Source: Autumnicola lenta
GTDB lineage: Bacteria; Bacteroidota; Bacteroidia; Flavobacteriales; Flavobacteriaceae
NCBI RefSeq assembly: GCF_031846515.1
Contig: NZ_JAVRHO010000011.1
Location: 68,848-132,847 of the forward strand
Length of the DNA stretch: 64,000 bases
Direction: 5' to 3'
The notes under the pieces are model-generated. The model was given only the letters and a program-made list of their open reading frames with translations. It was not told where the DNA came from and made no database searches. The translations under genes were made by a program, and so were the position numbers. Numbering within the stretch: the first letter of the stretch is position 1; each line of letters starts with the position of its first letter. Positions 8,410 through 17,127 of the stretch are shown in pieces.

Positions 8410-8811
8410 GTGGACCGGGAGCAGTTACTCAGGGAATTAAACTATAAAGCCGTTAAAAGTTCTGGTCCGGGAGGGCAGCACGTGAACAAAACTGCATCTA
8501 AGGTGGAGCTCCATTTTGATGTAGGGGAATCTTCCGGAATTTCTGAAGAAGAAAAAACAAGAATTCTTAAGAAGTTGGAAACTCGTCTTACAAAAGAGAA
8601 TATTTTGATTCTGCAGAGTGATGAATCCCGGAGTCAACATAAAAATAAAGAATATGTTTCGCAGCGGTTCTTTAATATTCTTGAGGATTCTCTGAAAAAG
8701 CCGAAAATCAGGAAAAAAACAAGGCCTTCAAAAGCTTCCAAAATGAAAAGATTAAAGAAAAAGAAGATAAATTCTGAAAAAAAGGCAAATCGTAAAGATC
8801 CCTTAAAGTAG
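8410..8811 (+). CDS. arfB: Alternative ribosome-rescue factor, ArfB/YaeJ-type peptidyl-tRNA hydrolase
   Basis: 133 residues. SSGPGGQHVNKTASKVEL near residues 17-34 carries the catalytic GGQ motif of class I release factors. The protein ends in a long Lys/Arg-rich tail (about 95-133), which in ArfB enters the empty mRNA channel of a stalled ribosome. There is no codon-recognition domain, so this is not a normal release factor. GTG start, five bases after the DUF4301 stop. Confidence 0.93.
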   Translation: MDREQLLRELNYKAVKSSGPGGQHVNKTASKVELHFDVGESSGISEEEKTRILKKLETRLTKENILILQSDESRSQHKNKEYVSQRFFNILEDSLKKPKIRKKTRPSKASKMKRLKKKKINSEKKANRKDPLK

Positions 8812-9277
8812 AGGGGGCGTGAAAAATTTCCACATAAATGTGGAAGCAGTCACACATTTCCCCAAATATTTTTTAGCTGTAAGATTCCTTGTAAACCGCG
8901 CAATGTGTTTAAAACAGGGGGATTATATGAATAAGGACTTATTTCTCATAGATGGTACAATCTTTTCATTATGGTAGTAGGTTAGATAGATAAATTGATT
9001 TAATTAATTTGAACAAGAGAATTGTCGAATTATTTAGATTTTCGGATTAGAAAGAGGCTTCAAAAGAGCCTCTTTTTATTTGCCGGACTGTGGGAAGGTG
9101 GTGTGAGCCTTTTCTACATAAGGTTTTCTTAATCCGCATGATGTTCTACATAAAATTATAAAATTTCTTATATTTTAATCACGTATTCATTTGATAATTA
9201 GTGTTTTAAAAAAAAATTGAATTTTGGTATAATTTTCCCACTATTGATTATACATTAACTATAAAAATAATGAAATT
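8812..9277. other. 466-base spacer without a gene
   Basis: No convincing ORF. It holds a perfect 8-bp inverted repeat TTCCACAT-AA-ATGTGGAA (8828-8845) just after arfB and a terminator at 9052-9077. The stretch between them could be a long arfB 3' end or a small RNA; nothing more can be said from sequence. Confidence 0.5.
9052..9077 (+). terminator. Rho-independent terminator
   Basis: AAGAGGCT (9052-9059) pairs with AGCCTCTT (9067-9074), followed by a T run. It lies 240 bases after arfB. Confidence 0.8.
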
Positions 9278-9613
9278 ATGAAAAAGCTAGGTTTAAGTTT
9301 AATTGCAGCTGCCGCCTTTTTAATATCAACCAATGATATCCAGGCTCAGGCTACAGATATGGAAGAAGAAATAGTGGAAGTAGAGCAAGAGCAGCAAACT
9401 GATGATTTTCAAACGATTGAAATTATGGCTTTACCTCAAGCTGTAAAAGTAGCGGTTATTAAAGATTTTGAAGGCGCCACTACGGAAGAGGCTTGGGTGA
9501 AGACCGATGATGAGGGGAAAAAGGTTTACAAAATTGCTATTAACGTAGACGGAGAATCCAAAAATGTAGTAGCTGATGCTGATGGTAAATGGATTGAAGA
9601 AAAGCAAGAGTAG
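9278..9613 (+). CDS. Small exported PepSY-like protein
   Basis: 111 residues with a signal peptide (MKKLGLSLIAAAAFLISTND) and likely cleavage near residue 24. An acidic Glu/Gln-rich linker follows, then a compact domain (about 48-105) with LPQAVKVAVIKDFEGATTEEAW and a C-terminal beta pattern. This arrangement resembles the small PepSY/BT-style periplasmic proteins of Bacteroidota. Function unknown. Single-gene unit, followed by a structured spacer. Confidence 0.65.
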   Translation: MKKLGLSLIAAAAFLISTNDIQAQATDMEEEIVEVEQEQQTDDFQTIEIMALPQAVKVAVIKDFEGATTEEAWVKTDDEGKKVYKIAINVDGESKNVVADADGKWIEEKQE

Positions 9614-9654
9614 AAGTAAATTTTATAATTTTTAAATGCTGGAATTTAAGAGAA

Positions 9655-9925
9655 GCCGACTCTTTCAGCAACGGATGGACAGAGAATAATAACAACTAAA
9701 AGTTGTTATCCCGACAAATGAGATGAAGAAATGTTCTTTTCGGATTTTTTCCGAAAACCAACAACTAACAACTAACACCAGGAACATTTCTTTATTTTAT
9801 TAGGTGAATTATGAAAGGATGGTTTCTCATCCCTTCATCCGGCAAATGGATACTAACAATTCTAAGTTATAATGTAATTTACAATTGTAGGAAAGAGGTC
9901 TTTTTATTAAGGACCTCTTTTTTTA
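9655..9925 (+). ncRNA. Candidate structured RNA or long structured 3' region
   Basis: The spacer contains stacked perfect inverted repeats: ATAACAACT (9689-9697) with AGTTGTTAT (9701-9709); an 11-bp stem AAGAAATGTTC (9726-9736) with GAACATTTCTT (9782-9792), enclosing TTTTCGG (9737-9743) with CCGAAAA (9751-9757) and two ACAACTA heptamers; then a terminator stem at 9893-9919. No plausible ORF runs through it. Whether it is an independent RNA or the 3' untranslated region of the upstream gene cannot be decided here. Confidence 0.4.
9893..9925 (+). terminator. Rho-independent terminator
   Basis: AAGAGGTC (9893-9900) pairs with GACCTCTT (9912-9919), followed by a T-rich run. Confidence 0.8.
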
Positions 9926-9960
9926 TGTCCGATTTTAAAATCGTATGATGCAAAGATTGT

Positions 9961-9968
9961 TAACTTTG
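9961..9968 (+). promoter_or_regulatory. Probable -7 element of the NtrC-type regulator gene
   Basis: TAACTTTG matches TAnnTTTG and lies 22 bases before the ATG at 9991; no clear -33 TTG. Confidence 0.5.
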
Positions 9969-9990
9969 TAGGTATACTTTCTCAATAACT

Positions 9991-11349
9991 ATGGCAAAAA
10001 TTCTCCTGGTAGAAGACGACGTTGCTTTTGGAACAATGTTAAAGACCTTTTTAGTAAAAAGGGATTATAATGTAGAACTGGTTTTTTCTGCTGCAGAGGC
10101 TTATAAGAAGATTTCTTCCGTTCAATTTGATATGGTAATTACCGACGTACGTCTTCCGGATGATAATGGGCTGGACATACTTCAAGAAGCAAAAGTTGCT
10201 AACAAAGGAACAGAGGTTATAGTAATGACAAGCTATGCTGAAATTAGTATGGCTGTGCAGGCAATGAAATTTGGAGCTTTTGACTACGTCTCCAAACCCT
10301 TTAGGCCGGAATCGATTTTACAGACAATTAAAAATGCACTGGACCACAACTCGGTGCGATCTGTTCAGCAGGAGGAGCCTTCGCGCCCGCCGGAAAAGAA
10401 AACTGCGAATAGTTCTTTTAAAGGTAGTAGTTTTGTAAAAGGGGTGAGTGATGCTTCCAAAAAGCTCAATGATTATATCGAGCTGGTAGCACCAACAAAT
10501 ATGTCTGTTCTTATCATGGGGGAAAGCGGAACCGGAAAAGAGCAGGTAGCAAAAAGTATCCATAACCAGAGTAAAAGGAAAGGAGCGCCATTTATTGCTG
10601 TAGATTGTGGGGCCATTCCAAAAGAAATAGCTTCAAGTGAATTCTTCGGTCACCTAAAAGGTTCCTTTACCGGTGCTATTAATGATAAAACCGGTCATTT
10701 TCAGGCTGCCAACGGCGGAACCTTGTTTCTTGACGAAATAGGTAATCTAAGTTACGAACTACAGGTACAGTTGTTAAGAGCACTTCAGGAAAGAAGGATA
10801 AAGCCGGTAGGGAGTAATAATGAAATAGAAGTAGATATAAGGGTGGTAACGGCAACTAATGAAGATCTCGCTCAGGCAGTAAAAGAAGGAGAATTTAGGG
10901 AAGATTTGTATCACCGGTTAAATGAATTTTCTATACAGGTGCCGTCTTTAAAAGAGCGCACAGACGATTTGATGATCTTTGCTGAACACTTCTTGGATGA
11001 AGCTAATGCTGAACTGGAAAAGAATGTTTTAGGATTTAGTGATAAGGCAGTAGATGCTTTTAAAAATTATAGCTGGCCGGGGAATCTCAGGGAGCTAAAG
11101 AATATGGTAAAAAGGGCGGTGCTGCTTACGCAGGAGGATTTAATACCTCTAAAAGTCTTGCCTCACGAAATTTCTACTGCAGAGAAATCTGATGATGATT
11201 ATAGTTTGTTTAGAAATAAGAACGAAGAGCAGCTTATTCTTGATGCCCTGGAAAAATCCGGTGGGAATAAAAGCAAAGCTGCCAGGATACTCTCTATAGA
11301 CCGCAAAACGTTATACAACAAACTTAAGCAGTACGGGATTAAATTGTAA
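9991..11349 (+). CDS. NtrC-family sigma-54-dependent response regulator
   Basis: 452 residues in three domains. Receiver, about 1-120: acidic pair D9-D10, phospho-acceptor D52 in TDVRLP, K104-type lysine in SKPF. AAA+ sigma-54 activator domain, about 150-380: Walker A GESGTGKE at 177-184, Walker B LFLDEIGN. Fis-type HTH at the end: GGNKSKAARILSIDRKTLYNKL. The sigma-54 contact loop reads GSFTGA (224-229) instead of the usual GAFTGA. The gene converges with the hybrid kinase gene and overlaps its 3' end by 11 bases; the kinase is a natural candidate partner. Targets are unknown. Confidence 0.93.
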   Translation: MAKILLVEDDVAFGTMLKTFLVKRDYNVELVFSAAEAYKKISSVQFDMVITDVRLPDDNGLDILQEAKVANKGTEVIVMTSYAEISMAVQAMKFGAFDYVSKPFRPESILQTIKNALDHNSVRSVQQEEPSRPPEKKTANSSFKGSSFVKGVSDASKKLNDYIELVAPTNMSVLIMGESGTGKEQVAKSIHNQSKRKGAPFIAVDCGAIPKEIASSEFFGHLKGSFTGAINDKTGHFQAANGGTLFLDEIGNLSYELQVQLLRALQERRIKPVGSNNEIEVDIRVVTATNEDLAQAVKEGEFREDLYHRLNEFSIQVPSLKERTDDLMIFAEHFLDEANAELEKNVLGFSDKAVDAFKNYSWPGNLRELKNMVKRAVLLTQEDLIPLKVLPHEISTAEKSDDDYSLFRNKNEEQLILDALEKSGGNKSKAARILSIDRKTLYNKLKQYGIKL

Positions 11350-13756
11350 CCTCGGTTTCCAGGCTTTTCATTAATTGTTTTAACTCCCTGATGGTCAAAT
11401 CTACTTCTGAGTCTGAAACTTCCTCCTGTCTTTCAAGTTTCTCCAGGACCGGAACCACATGAGCGGCTTTCATCTGCTTTAGCATAGGGAGCATTTTATG
11501 GGCAATCTTGCCCAACGTTTCCGTATCTCTTTCTTTGTAAGCTTTTTCGAGTCCTGCAACATTCTCTTTTGAGCTATCCAGAAAAGCCTTTATAATTATT
11601 TCCATAGCCTCATCATCACCACCGGAAAAAAGGTAAATTTCTTCCAGGTCATATGCCGTGGTAATATTTTTTTGTTGTTGTTTCTTATGTTTTTTAGACT
11701 GAATTTCCACCTTAAATATTTCAGCTATTGTGCTGAGCAAATCGGCAGGTTGGTATGGCTTTAGCAGATTCTTGTTAAATCCTGCATCGAGATAAGTTTC
11801 CGAAGAAATTTCCCTTCGCCCAGATAGGGCAATCACGGGAATGTCTTTTAACTGAGGTGTGGCTCTTATTTCCCTGATAAGTGCGAAACCGTCCATTATT
11901 GGCATCTGAATATCTGTTAATACAAGATCGAACTTTTCAGCTTCTAATTTCTGCAGGGCCTGTTTCCCGTTTACACTGGTCTCACAACTAAAGCCAATTG
12001 ATTTTACCAGTTCGCTTGTTAAAGCCAGCTGGGAATTTTCGTCATCGGCGACCAAAGCTTTTTTGCCACTCAGGTCCACTTTTTCAGGATTTACTTTAGG
12101 TTTTAATTCTTCTTTTTGTCCTTTTACAGTAACACAGGTTATAGGTATGGAGACAATAAACTCACTTCCCTCTCCCGGTTTGCTCTTTAACTTAATATCT
12201 CCTTTTAACAGTCCCGCAAGGCTTTTTGTAATTGTTAGCCCCAGGCCTGTTCCTCCATATTGTTTTTCAATTTTACTGTTTTCCTGGGAAAACTCTTCAA
12301 AGATCTCTTCCTGCTTTGCTTCAGAAATTCCTATTCCAGTGTCTTTTATAGAAATCACCAGCCAGTCCGCTTTCTTTTTGACAATCTTTGAGGTTACACG
12401 AATTTCACCCTCTTCTGTAAACTTGTAAGCATTGGTTACGAGGTTCGCAATGATTTGTTTGATACGAAAAGGATCACTAAGTACATCAGTATCGGTTTCT
12501 TCTGAAGCTTCTATAATTACCTTAACCTCGTCCTTTGTTTCTGCCGGGATATTATTGTTAACAGTATCTTCAATAAGGTTCTTCGGATTAAATGGTAGGC
12601 TTTCTACCAGCATTTTACCTGCCTCAAGTTTAGAAAGATCCAAAAGATCATTTACCAGGTGCAGGATAAAATCTGAAGATTTTCTTATCTGTTCCAGGTA
12701 ACGACCCTGCTTGCTTTCCAGCCTTGTTTTCTTCATTAAATCTGAATAACCTATTACAGTCGTAAGCGGCGAACGTAGATCGTGGGTGATGGCGGCCATA
12801 AATTGCTCTCTCCTTTTTAAGAGCGTTTCGGCAAAATTCTTGGCTTCTTCCAATTGCAGCCGGTACTTCTGGCTTTGGGAAATATCTTTTAAAATAAGAA
12901 TTAAAAAAATCAGAATAATAATAATACTTACAATGCCTGCAAAGAAAATAATTTGAGAAGTTCTCTCCAGCATTGCCTGAGAATTTGCTGTACGTACTAA
13001 TGATGCTTCCCGCTCTTCCTGTTCGATTGTAGAAAGCAAGCTTCGCAGTTGCTGGTTAAGGATCAGGTCATTATCCAGTAATTGGTCTTCTTTCTCCAGT
13101 ACTGTTTTCCGGAATTCGCGGTTTGCGTATTCCAATTCACTCAGTACCCGTTTTACAGAATTTACTAAAGAATCTGCCGTCTTGTTAGTCAGGGTTTCAG
13201 CGTTGTCTTCCTTGGCATATTCCAGCCAGCTTATAAGAACATTTCGCTGGTGCGGCTCTAAATTATTGAACCGCCTTTCATAATCATCTTCAGCAAAAGA
13301 TTCGTCCACTCTTCTTAGTTCCCGTAGGACCTGCGAATAGTAATTGGTGTTCCTGTCTTGTTTTCTAAGTTCCAGTAGCTCCTGAAGGTTTTCTGTCTTT
13401 TGCGTTAGTAATTTACCTATGCTGTCCAGCCCGGTTTGCATTAAAGAATCAGAATATCGCTCTTTCAGCAATTGTATATTTTCCCTTATGCTATCTATTT
13501 GTGCGCTGTAAATTTCCACATCTTCTTCCTTCCCTGCCTGGATTAAACGTCGGCTAATGTTTTCAGTTTCATAGAGGTCGGTGGTGATTTCACTCACCAT
13601 AAAAAGTTGTTCGTTATTGCTATTGTTGTACTGGCTAAGGTTCGTGTAAGCAATTACCTGGGTGTAGACAAACCAGGTAGCAGCACCAACAAGCAGGGCT
13701 AAAATAAGGTATCCGGCAACTACCTTAAATGTTATGGATTGTCTTGTGTTGCGCAT
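11339..13756 (-). CDS. Hybrid sensor histidine kinase with receiver and Hpt domains
   Basis: 805 residues. Membrane segments at about 12-32 and 272-292 bracket a helical periplasmic or extracytoplasmic sensor region. A HisKA domain has H325 in FMAAITHDLRSPL, followed by HATPase_c boxes (NLVTNAYKF, DTGIGI, GGTGLGL). A receiver domain has D615 in TDIQMP, and a C-terminal Hpt domain has H753 in KIAHKML. All phospho-relay residues are present, so a full His-Asp-His relay within one protein is expected. It lies tail to tail with the NtrC-type regulator, to which it could pass phosphate. The signal is unknown. Confidence 0.94.
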   Translation of the reverse strand: MRNTRQSITFKVVAGYLILALLVGAATWFVYTQVIAYTNLSQYNNSNNEQLFMVSEITTDLYETENISRRLIQAGKEEDVEIYSAQIDSIRENIQLLKERYSDSLMQTGLDSIGKLLTQKTENLQELLELRKQDRNTNYYSQVLRELRRVDESFAEDDYERRFNNLEPHQRNVLISWLEYAKEDNAETLTNKTADSLVNSVKRVLSELEYANREFRKTVLEKEDQLLDNDLILNQQLRSLLSTIEQEEREASLVRTANSQAMLERTSQIIFFAGIVSIIIILIFLILILKDISQSQKYRLQLEEAKNFAETLLKRREQFMAAITHDLRSPLTTVIGYSDLMKKTRLESKQGRYLEQIRKSSDFILHLVNDLLDLSKLEAGKMLVESLPFNPKNLIEDTVNNNIPAETKDEVKVIIEASEETDTDVLSDPFRIKQIIANLVTNAYKFTEEGEIRVTSKIVKKKADWLVISIKDTGIGISEAKQEEIFEEFSQENSKIEKQYGGTGLGLTITKSLAGLLKGDIKLKSKPGEGSEFIVSIPITCVTVKGQKEELKPKVNPEKVDLSGKKALVADDENSQLALTSELVKSIGFSCETSVNGKQALQKLEAEKFDLVLTDIQMPIMDGFALIREIRATPQLKDIPVIALSGRREISSETYLDAGFNKNLLKPYQPADLLSTIAEIFKVEIQSKKHKKQQQKNITTAYDLEEIYLFSGGDDEAMEIIIKAFLDSSKENVAGLEKAYKERDTETLGKIAHKMLPMLKQMKAAHVVPVLEKLERQEEVSDSEVDLTIRELKQLMKSLETEVTI

Positions 13757-13805
13757 GATTATATCCCTGCTAAATTACATTATTAAAATCAAACGAAATA
13801 AATTA

Positions 13806-13835
13806 TTGGTTATTGAAAAAACCTGTTTACATTTG
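13806..13835 (+). promoter_or_regulatory. Promoter upstream of the TPP riboswitch
   Basis: TTG at 13806-13808, 19 bases, then TACATTTG at 13828-13835. The spacing and sequence fit the Bacteroidota consensus and place the start just before the riboswitch. Confidence 0.75.
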
Positions 13836-13840
13836 CCGCA

Positions 13841-13920
13841 AATCTCAAAGGGGTGCCGCCAAAACGGGGGCTGAGATTATACCCAATGAACCTGGGCGGG
13901 TAATGCTGCCAAGGGAAAAG
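13841..13920 (+). promoter_or_regulatory. TPP (thiamine pyrophosphate) riboswitch
   Basis: The conserved thi-box blocks occur in order: GGGGTGCC, GGCTGAGATTATACCC, TGAACCTG, CGGGTAATGCTGCCAAGGGA. These include the CTGAGA bulge that binds the pyrimidine and the region that contacts the pyrophosphate. It lies between a promoter and a terminator-like stem before the TonB-dependent receptor gene, so it should shut off receptor expression when TPP is plentiful. Confidence 0.95.
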
Positions 13921-13949
13921 TGCAAGAAATTGCGCATTGTATAGCGTAC

Positions 13950-13997
13950 TCCTGAAAATGCCGGAAATCACAAGGCAATTTCAGGATTTATTTTTTT
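13950..13997 (+). terminator. Riboswitch-controlled terminator
   Basis: TCCTGAAAATGCC (13950-13962) pairs with GGCAATTTCAGGA (13974-13986) with a single mismatch, then a T-rich tract to 13997. It is positioned directly after the TPP aptamer, consistent with control by transcription termination. Confidence 0.85.
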
Positions 13998-14055
13998 AAT
14001 CAATTATTAATCAAGGAATAATCGCCCCTTTTATTCGTAAAAATTTTTATTACGG

Positions 14056-16437
14056 ATGAAAAACGTATTATTTTTCCTGAGCTTGCTTTTCTTTTCAATG
14101 CAGGCTTTTTCTCAAAATTACACTTTACAGGGAACTGTAACCGAAGGAGAAACACCTTTGGAAGGAGTTAGTGTTTTTGCAACCGGCACCGGCAATGGAA
14201 CACAGACCGATGAAGATGGAAATTATTCCCTCACCTTGCAGGAAGGGAATTATACCATTCTCTTTTCCTTCGGAAACAGGAAGCGCGTCCAGGTAAATTT
14301 AAACCAGGATAAAGTTCTGGATGTGGATATGAGCACTGCAGAAGAGGTCCTTGATGAGGTTTTCCTTTCTTCGGTAAGAGTATCTGCACAAGAGCCTATC
14401 ACTTATAGCAATTTATCCAATGAAGAAATTGAAGACCGCAATTTGGGGCAGGATATTCCGGTGTTGATGAATTATATGCCAAACGTGGTCTCTACAAGTG
14501 ATGCTGGTGCAGGAGTGGGATATACCGGAATAAGAGTGCGGGGAAGCGATGCAACCCGTGTAAATGTAACCGTAAATGGTATCCCTCTTAACGATGCTGA
14601 AAGTCAGGGTGTTTTTTGGGTAAATATGGGAGATTTTGCTTCTTCTGTTCAAAACCTTCAATTGCAGCGTGGAGTAGGAACTTCAACAAGCGGGGCGGGT
14701 GCTTTTGGTGCCAGCCTGAATATTCTTACAGATCGTTATCAGGAAGAAGCTTCAGCTCAACTCGCGAACAGTATTGGTTCTTATAATACCTTCAAGCATA
14801 CGCTGGAATTCAGCACAGGTCTTATGAATGATCACTGGGAATTTGCCGGAAGGGCTTCAAAAATCAGGAGTGACGGATATATAGATCGGGCAGAAAGTGA
14901 GTTGAAATCTTATTTTCTTCAGGGAACTTATGTAGATGATAATACCCTGGTAAAGGCGATTTCTTTTGGTGGTACCGAAACCACTTACCATGCCTGGTAT
15001 GGGATAGATGGGGAAACTTTAAGGGAAAACCGTAGGTTTAATCCCGCCGGAATGTATACCGATGATGATGGCAATGTTCAGTTTTATGAAGATCAAACCG
15101 ATAATTACTGGCAGGATCATTATCAGTTCCTATGGAATGAAGATTATAATGAAAACTGGTCTTCCAATATAGCCTTGCATTATACGAAAGGGAGAGGATA
15201 TTATCAGGAATATGAAGAAGAAGCTGCACTAACCGAATTTGGTTTACAACCTTTCACGGCAGGTGGCGAAGAAGTAACTACTTCAGATCTTGTTTCCAGG
15301 GAATGGCTGGATAATGATTTCTACGGAACCGTTTTCAGCTTAACTTATGAAAACGAAAAAGTAGACGCCGTTCTTGGAGGTGGCTGGAACAGGTATGTAG
15401 GAGATCATTTTGGTGAAGTAATTTACACTCAGTTTGCACGAAATAACGGTCCCTCTGATCTTTATTACGATAATACAGGAAAGAAAACCGACTTTAATAT
15501 CTATGCTAAGGCCACTTTTTCTATTACTGAAAAACTTGCCGCTTATGGTGACCTGCAGTTAAGAACGGTCAATTATGAAACCCATGGGCTGCTTGATGAT
15601 GGGACTTTTTTTAATGTGGACGATTCTTTTGAATTTTTTAATCCTAAAGCAGGATTAACTTATCAAATGAATACTCAAAATCAATTTTATGCTTCTTATG
15701 CCCGCGCTCACAGGGAACCCACAAGGAGTGATTATGAAAATGGAGACCCCGAAGCTGAAGAGCTGAATGATTACGAACTGGGCTGGAGGTATAACAGCCC
15801 TTCTTTCCAGATCAATTCCAATCTTTATTTGATGGATTATCGAAATCAATTGGTCTTAACAGGGGGAATTGATGATGTTGGTGCTTTTGTTAGAGAGAAC
15901 AGCGGGAACAGTTATCGTCTTGGGTTGGAAATTGACGCAACCATCAGGCTTTCTGACCATTTTACAATAATGCCAAATATCGCCATTAGCCGAAACAAAA
16001 ATGTAGATTTTGTTTCAACCCTTAACGGGGAGTTAAGAGAGTACGGTAAAACGGATATTTCTTTTTCCCCGGAAATTGTTGCCGGCAACATCATAGGCTA
16101 TTCTCCTGTACAAGGACTGGAGCTTAAGTTGCTTTCAAAGTTTGTAGGAGAGCAATACATGAGTAACATTGAAGCCGAAAATTCTAAGTTGGAGAGCTAT
16201 TTTATCAATGATTTTAATGTGCAGTATACCTGGAGGGATGCACCTGTATTTGAAGAGATTGTTTTTACAGGGCTGGTAAATAATATCTTTAATGAAGAAT
16301 ATGTTTCTAACGGATATTACTACACATTTAACGTTGAAAATCCTGATTTTGCAAGTGGCGTACAAACTCTGGACGGTGCAGGATATTATCCACAGGCGAC
16401 AACAAACTTCTTAGCCGGATTAACACTGAAGTTTTAA
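14056..16437 (+). CDS. TonB-dependent outer-membrane receptor, probably for thiamine
   Basis: 793 residues. Signal peptide 1-19 (MKNVLFFLSLLFFSMQAFS). A carboxypeptidase-regulatory-like domain (about 22-95) starts GTVTEGETPLEGVSVFATG. A plug domain follows (about 120-230, with IRVRGSDATRVNVTVNGIPLNDAES), then a beta-barrel ending in an aromatic strand, LAGLTLKF. It pulls a substrate through the outer membrane using TonB-ExbBD energy. The TPP riboswitch immediately upstream is the evidence for thiamine or a thiamine precursor as substrate. It is not followed by pnuT here; a possible inner-membrane partner is the PnuC-type gene at 5692. Confidence 0.92.
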   Translation: MKNVLFFLSLLFFSMQAFSQNYTLQGTVTEGETPLEGVSVFATGTGNGTQTDEDGNYSLTLQEGNYTILFSFGNRKRVQVNLNQDKVLDVDMSTAEEVLDEVFLSSVRVSAQEPITYSNLSNEEIEDRNLGQDIPVLMNYMPNVVSTSDAGAGVGYTGIRVRGSDATRVNVTVNGIPLNDAESQGVFWVNMGDFASSVQNLQLQRGVGTSTSGAGAFGASLNILTDRYQEEASAQLANSIGSYNTFKHTLEFSTGLMNDHWEFAGRASKIRSDGYIDRAESELKSYFLQGTYVDDNTLVKAISFGGTETTYHAWYGIDGETLRENRRFNPAGMYTDDDGNVQFYEDQTDNYWQDHYQFLWNEDYNENWSSNIALHYTKGRGYYQEYEEEAALTEFGLQPFTAGGEEVTTSDLVSREWLDNDFYGTVFSLTYENEKVDAVLGGGWNRYVGDHFGEVIYTQFARNNGPSDLYYDNTGKKTDFNIYAKATFSITEKLAAYGDLQLRTVNYETHGLLDDGTFFNVDDSFEFFNPKAGLTYQMNTQNQFYASYARAHREPTRSDYENGDPEAEELNDYELGWRYNSPSFQINSNLYLMDYRNQLVLTGGIDDVGAFVRENSGNSYRLGLEIDATIRLSDHFTIMPNIAISRNKNVDFVSTLNGELREYGKTDISFSPEIVAGNIIGYSPVQGLELKLLSKFVGEQYMSNIEAENSKLESYFINDFNVQYTWRDAPVFEEIVFTGLVNNIFNEEYVSNGYYYTFNVENPDFASGVQTLDGAGYYPQATTNFLAGLTLKF

Positions 16438-16447
16438 TCCTTTTTCT

Positions 16448-16481
16448 CCTGAAAGCTGAAGATTTTCAGCTTTCGGGATTT
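16448..16481 (+). terminator. Terminator of the TonB receptor gene
   Basis: CCTGAAAGCTGAA (16448-16460) pairs with TTCAGCTTTCGGG (16465-16477) with one G-U pair, followed by ATTTTAT. Confidence 0.85.
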
Positions 16482-16496
16482 TATCAACGAATTGTT

Positions 16497-16537
16497 TGAA
16501 GGTCGAAAATTGGCAAATTTCGACCTTCACTTTTTTT
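16497..16537. repeat. Dispersed AATTGSCA-core repeat forming a perfect 12-bp palindrome
   Basis: TGAAGGTCGAAA (16497-16508) and TTTCGACCTTCA (16518-16529) are exact inverted arms around ATTGGCAAA, followed by seven T. It is the most symmetrical member of the nine-copy family and can act as a terminator. Confidence 0.75.
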
Positions 16538-16542
16538 CAGCA

Positions 16543-16977
16543 TTAATTATAAACTTCAATAAAGTTTCCGCGACGCTCAATCCTGTAAGGTTTCATAGAG
16601 TATTGTCCGGTTCCGCTTGTCAATTCTCCCGTTATGATATTGTATTCATTCCCGTCGTCACAAGTACATTTTGCTGTAATTCCCTCTACAACCATTGCCG
16701 AGCAGTCGCCTGGTGGGTGATTGGGATCACTAAGCTCAAAAGCTATGTATTGGGTGTTGTTAATATTATAAACTACAATGCCTTTTATACCCTCTCTGTA
16801 GGTAGTAAAGCTATTTCCGGGAAATTGAAGCTTATTGTATTCCGGTAGATCCAGATTTAGCTGAATTCTGAAATTCAGGTCGACCAAATTTGGATTATTC
16901 CTGTATTCATCATCATCAGATGTGCAGCTTAAGAACATCAAAATACTGAATATGCCGAAAATTGTCTTTTTTATCAT
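16543..16977 (-). CDS. Lipoprotein of unknown function (Rieske-like small lipoprotein family)
   Basis: 144 residues. Lipoprotein signal MIKKTIFGIFSILMFLSCTS with the acylated cysteine at residue 18, then an acidic CTSDDDE stretch typical of surface-routed flavobacterial lipoproteins. A conserved C-terminal domain includes HPPGDCSAM and ITAKCTCDDG; it resembles the Rieske fold but lacks a clear pair of CxH boxes, so iron-sulfur binding is doubtful. Converges on the TonB receptor gene. The frame on the opposite strand is a shadow. Confidence 0.75.
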   Translation of the reverse strand: MIKKTIFGIFSILMFLSCTSDDDEYRNNPNLVDLNFRIQLNLDLPEYNKLQFPGNSFTTYREGIKGIVVYNINNTQYIAFELSDPNHPPGDCSAMVVEGITAKCTCDDGNEYNIITGELTSGTGQYSMKPYRIERRGNFIEVYN

Positions 16978-17059
16978 GTGATTTAAATTATAGTAAAGCT
17001 TTTTCTTTTGAATATTGATTTTCTCCAGGTAATATCTTTAGAATGCGAAAATAATATAA

Positions 17060-17090
17060 TTGTTCCGAAGCTTTATATTCCTTACATTTG
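17060..17090 (+). promoter_or_regulatory. Promoter of greA
   Basis: TTG at 17060-17062, 20 bases, then TACATTTG at 17083-17090. Confidence 0.75.
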
Positions 17091-17098
17091 TTAATATA

Positions 17099-17127
17099 GA
17101 AATCCCGCCTAAAAATGGGATTTTTTC
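17099..17127 (+). terminator. Terminator-like hairpin in the greA leader
   Basis: AAATCCC (17100-17106) pairs with GGGATTT (17117-17123) followed by a run of T. It begins within about 10 bases of the -7 element, so it would be the first thing transcribed; a possible attenuator. Confidence 0.55.

Noticed and set aside
9811..9948. Short frame of about 45 codons in the structured spacer
   Set aside because: It reads straight through the terminator stem and its composition is not protein-like.
16492..16848. Plus-strand open frame of 118 codons opposite the small lipoprotein gene
   Set aside because: It starts in the palindromic repeat, has no family features, and the reverse-strand frame has a proper lipobox and domain pattern.
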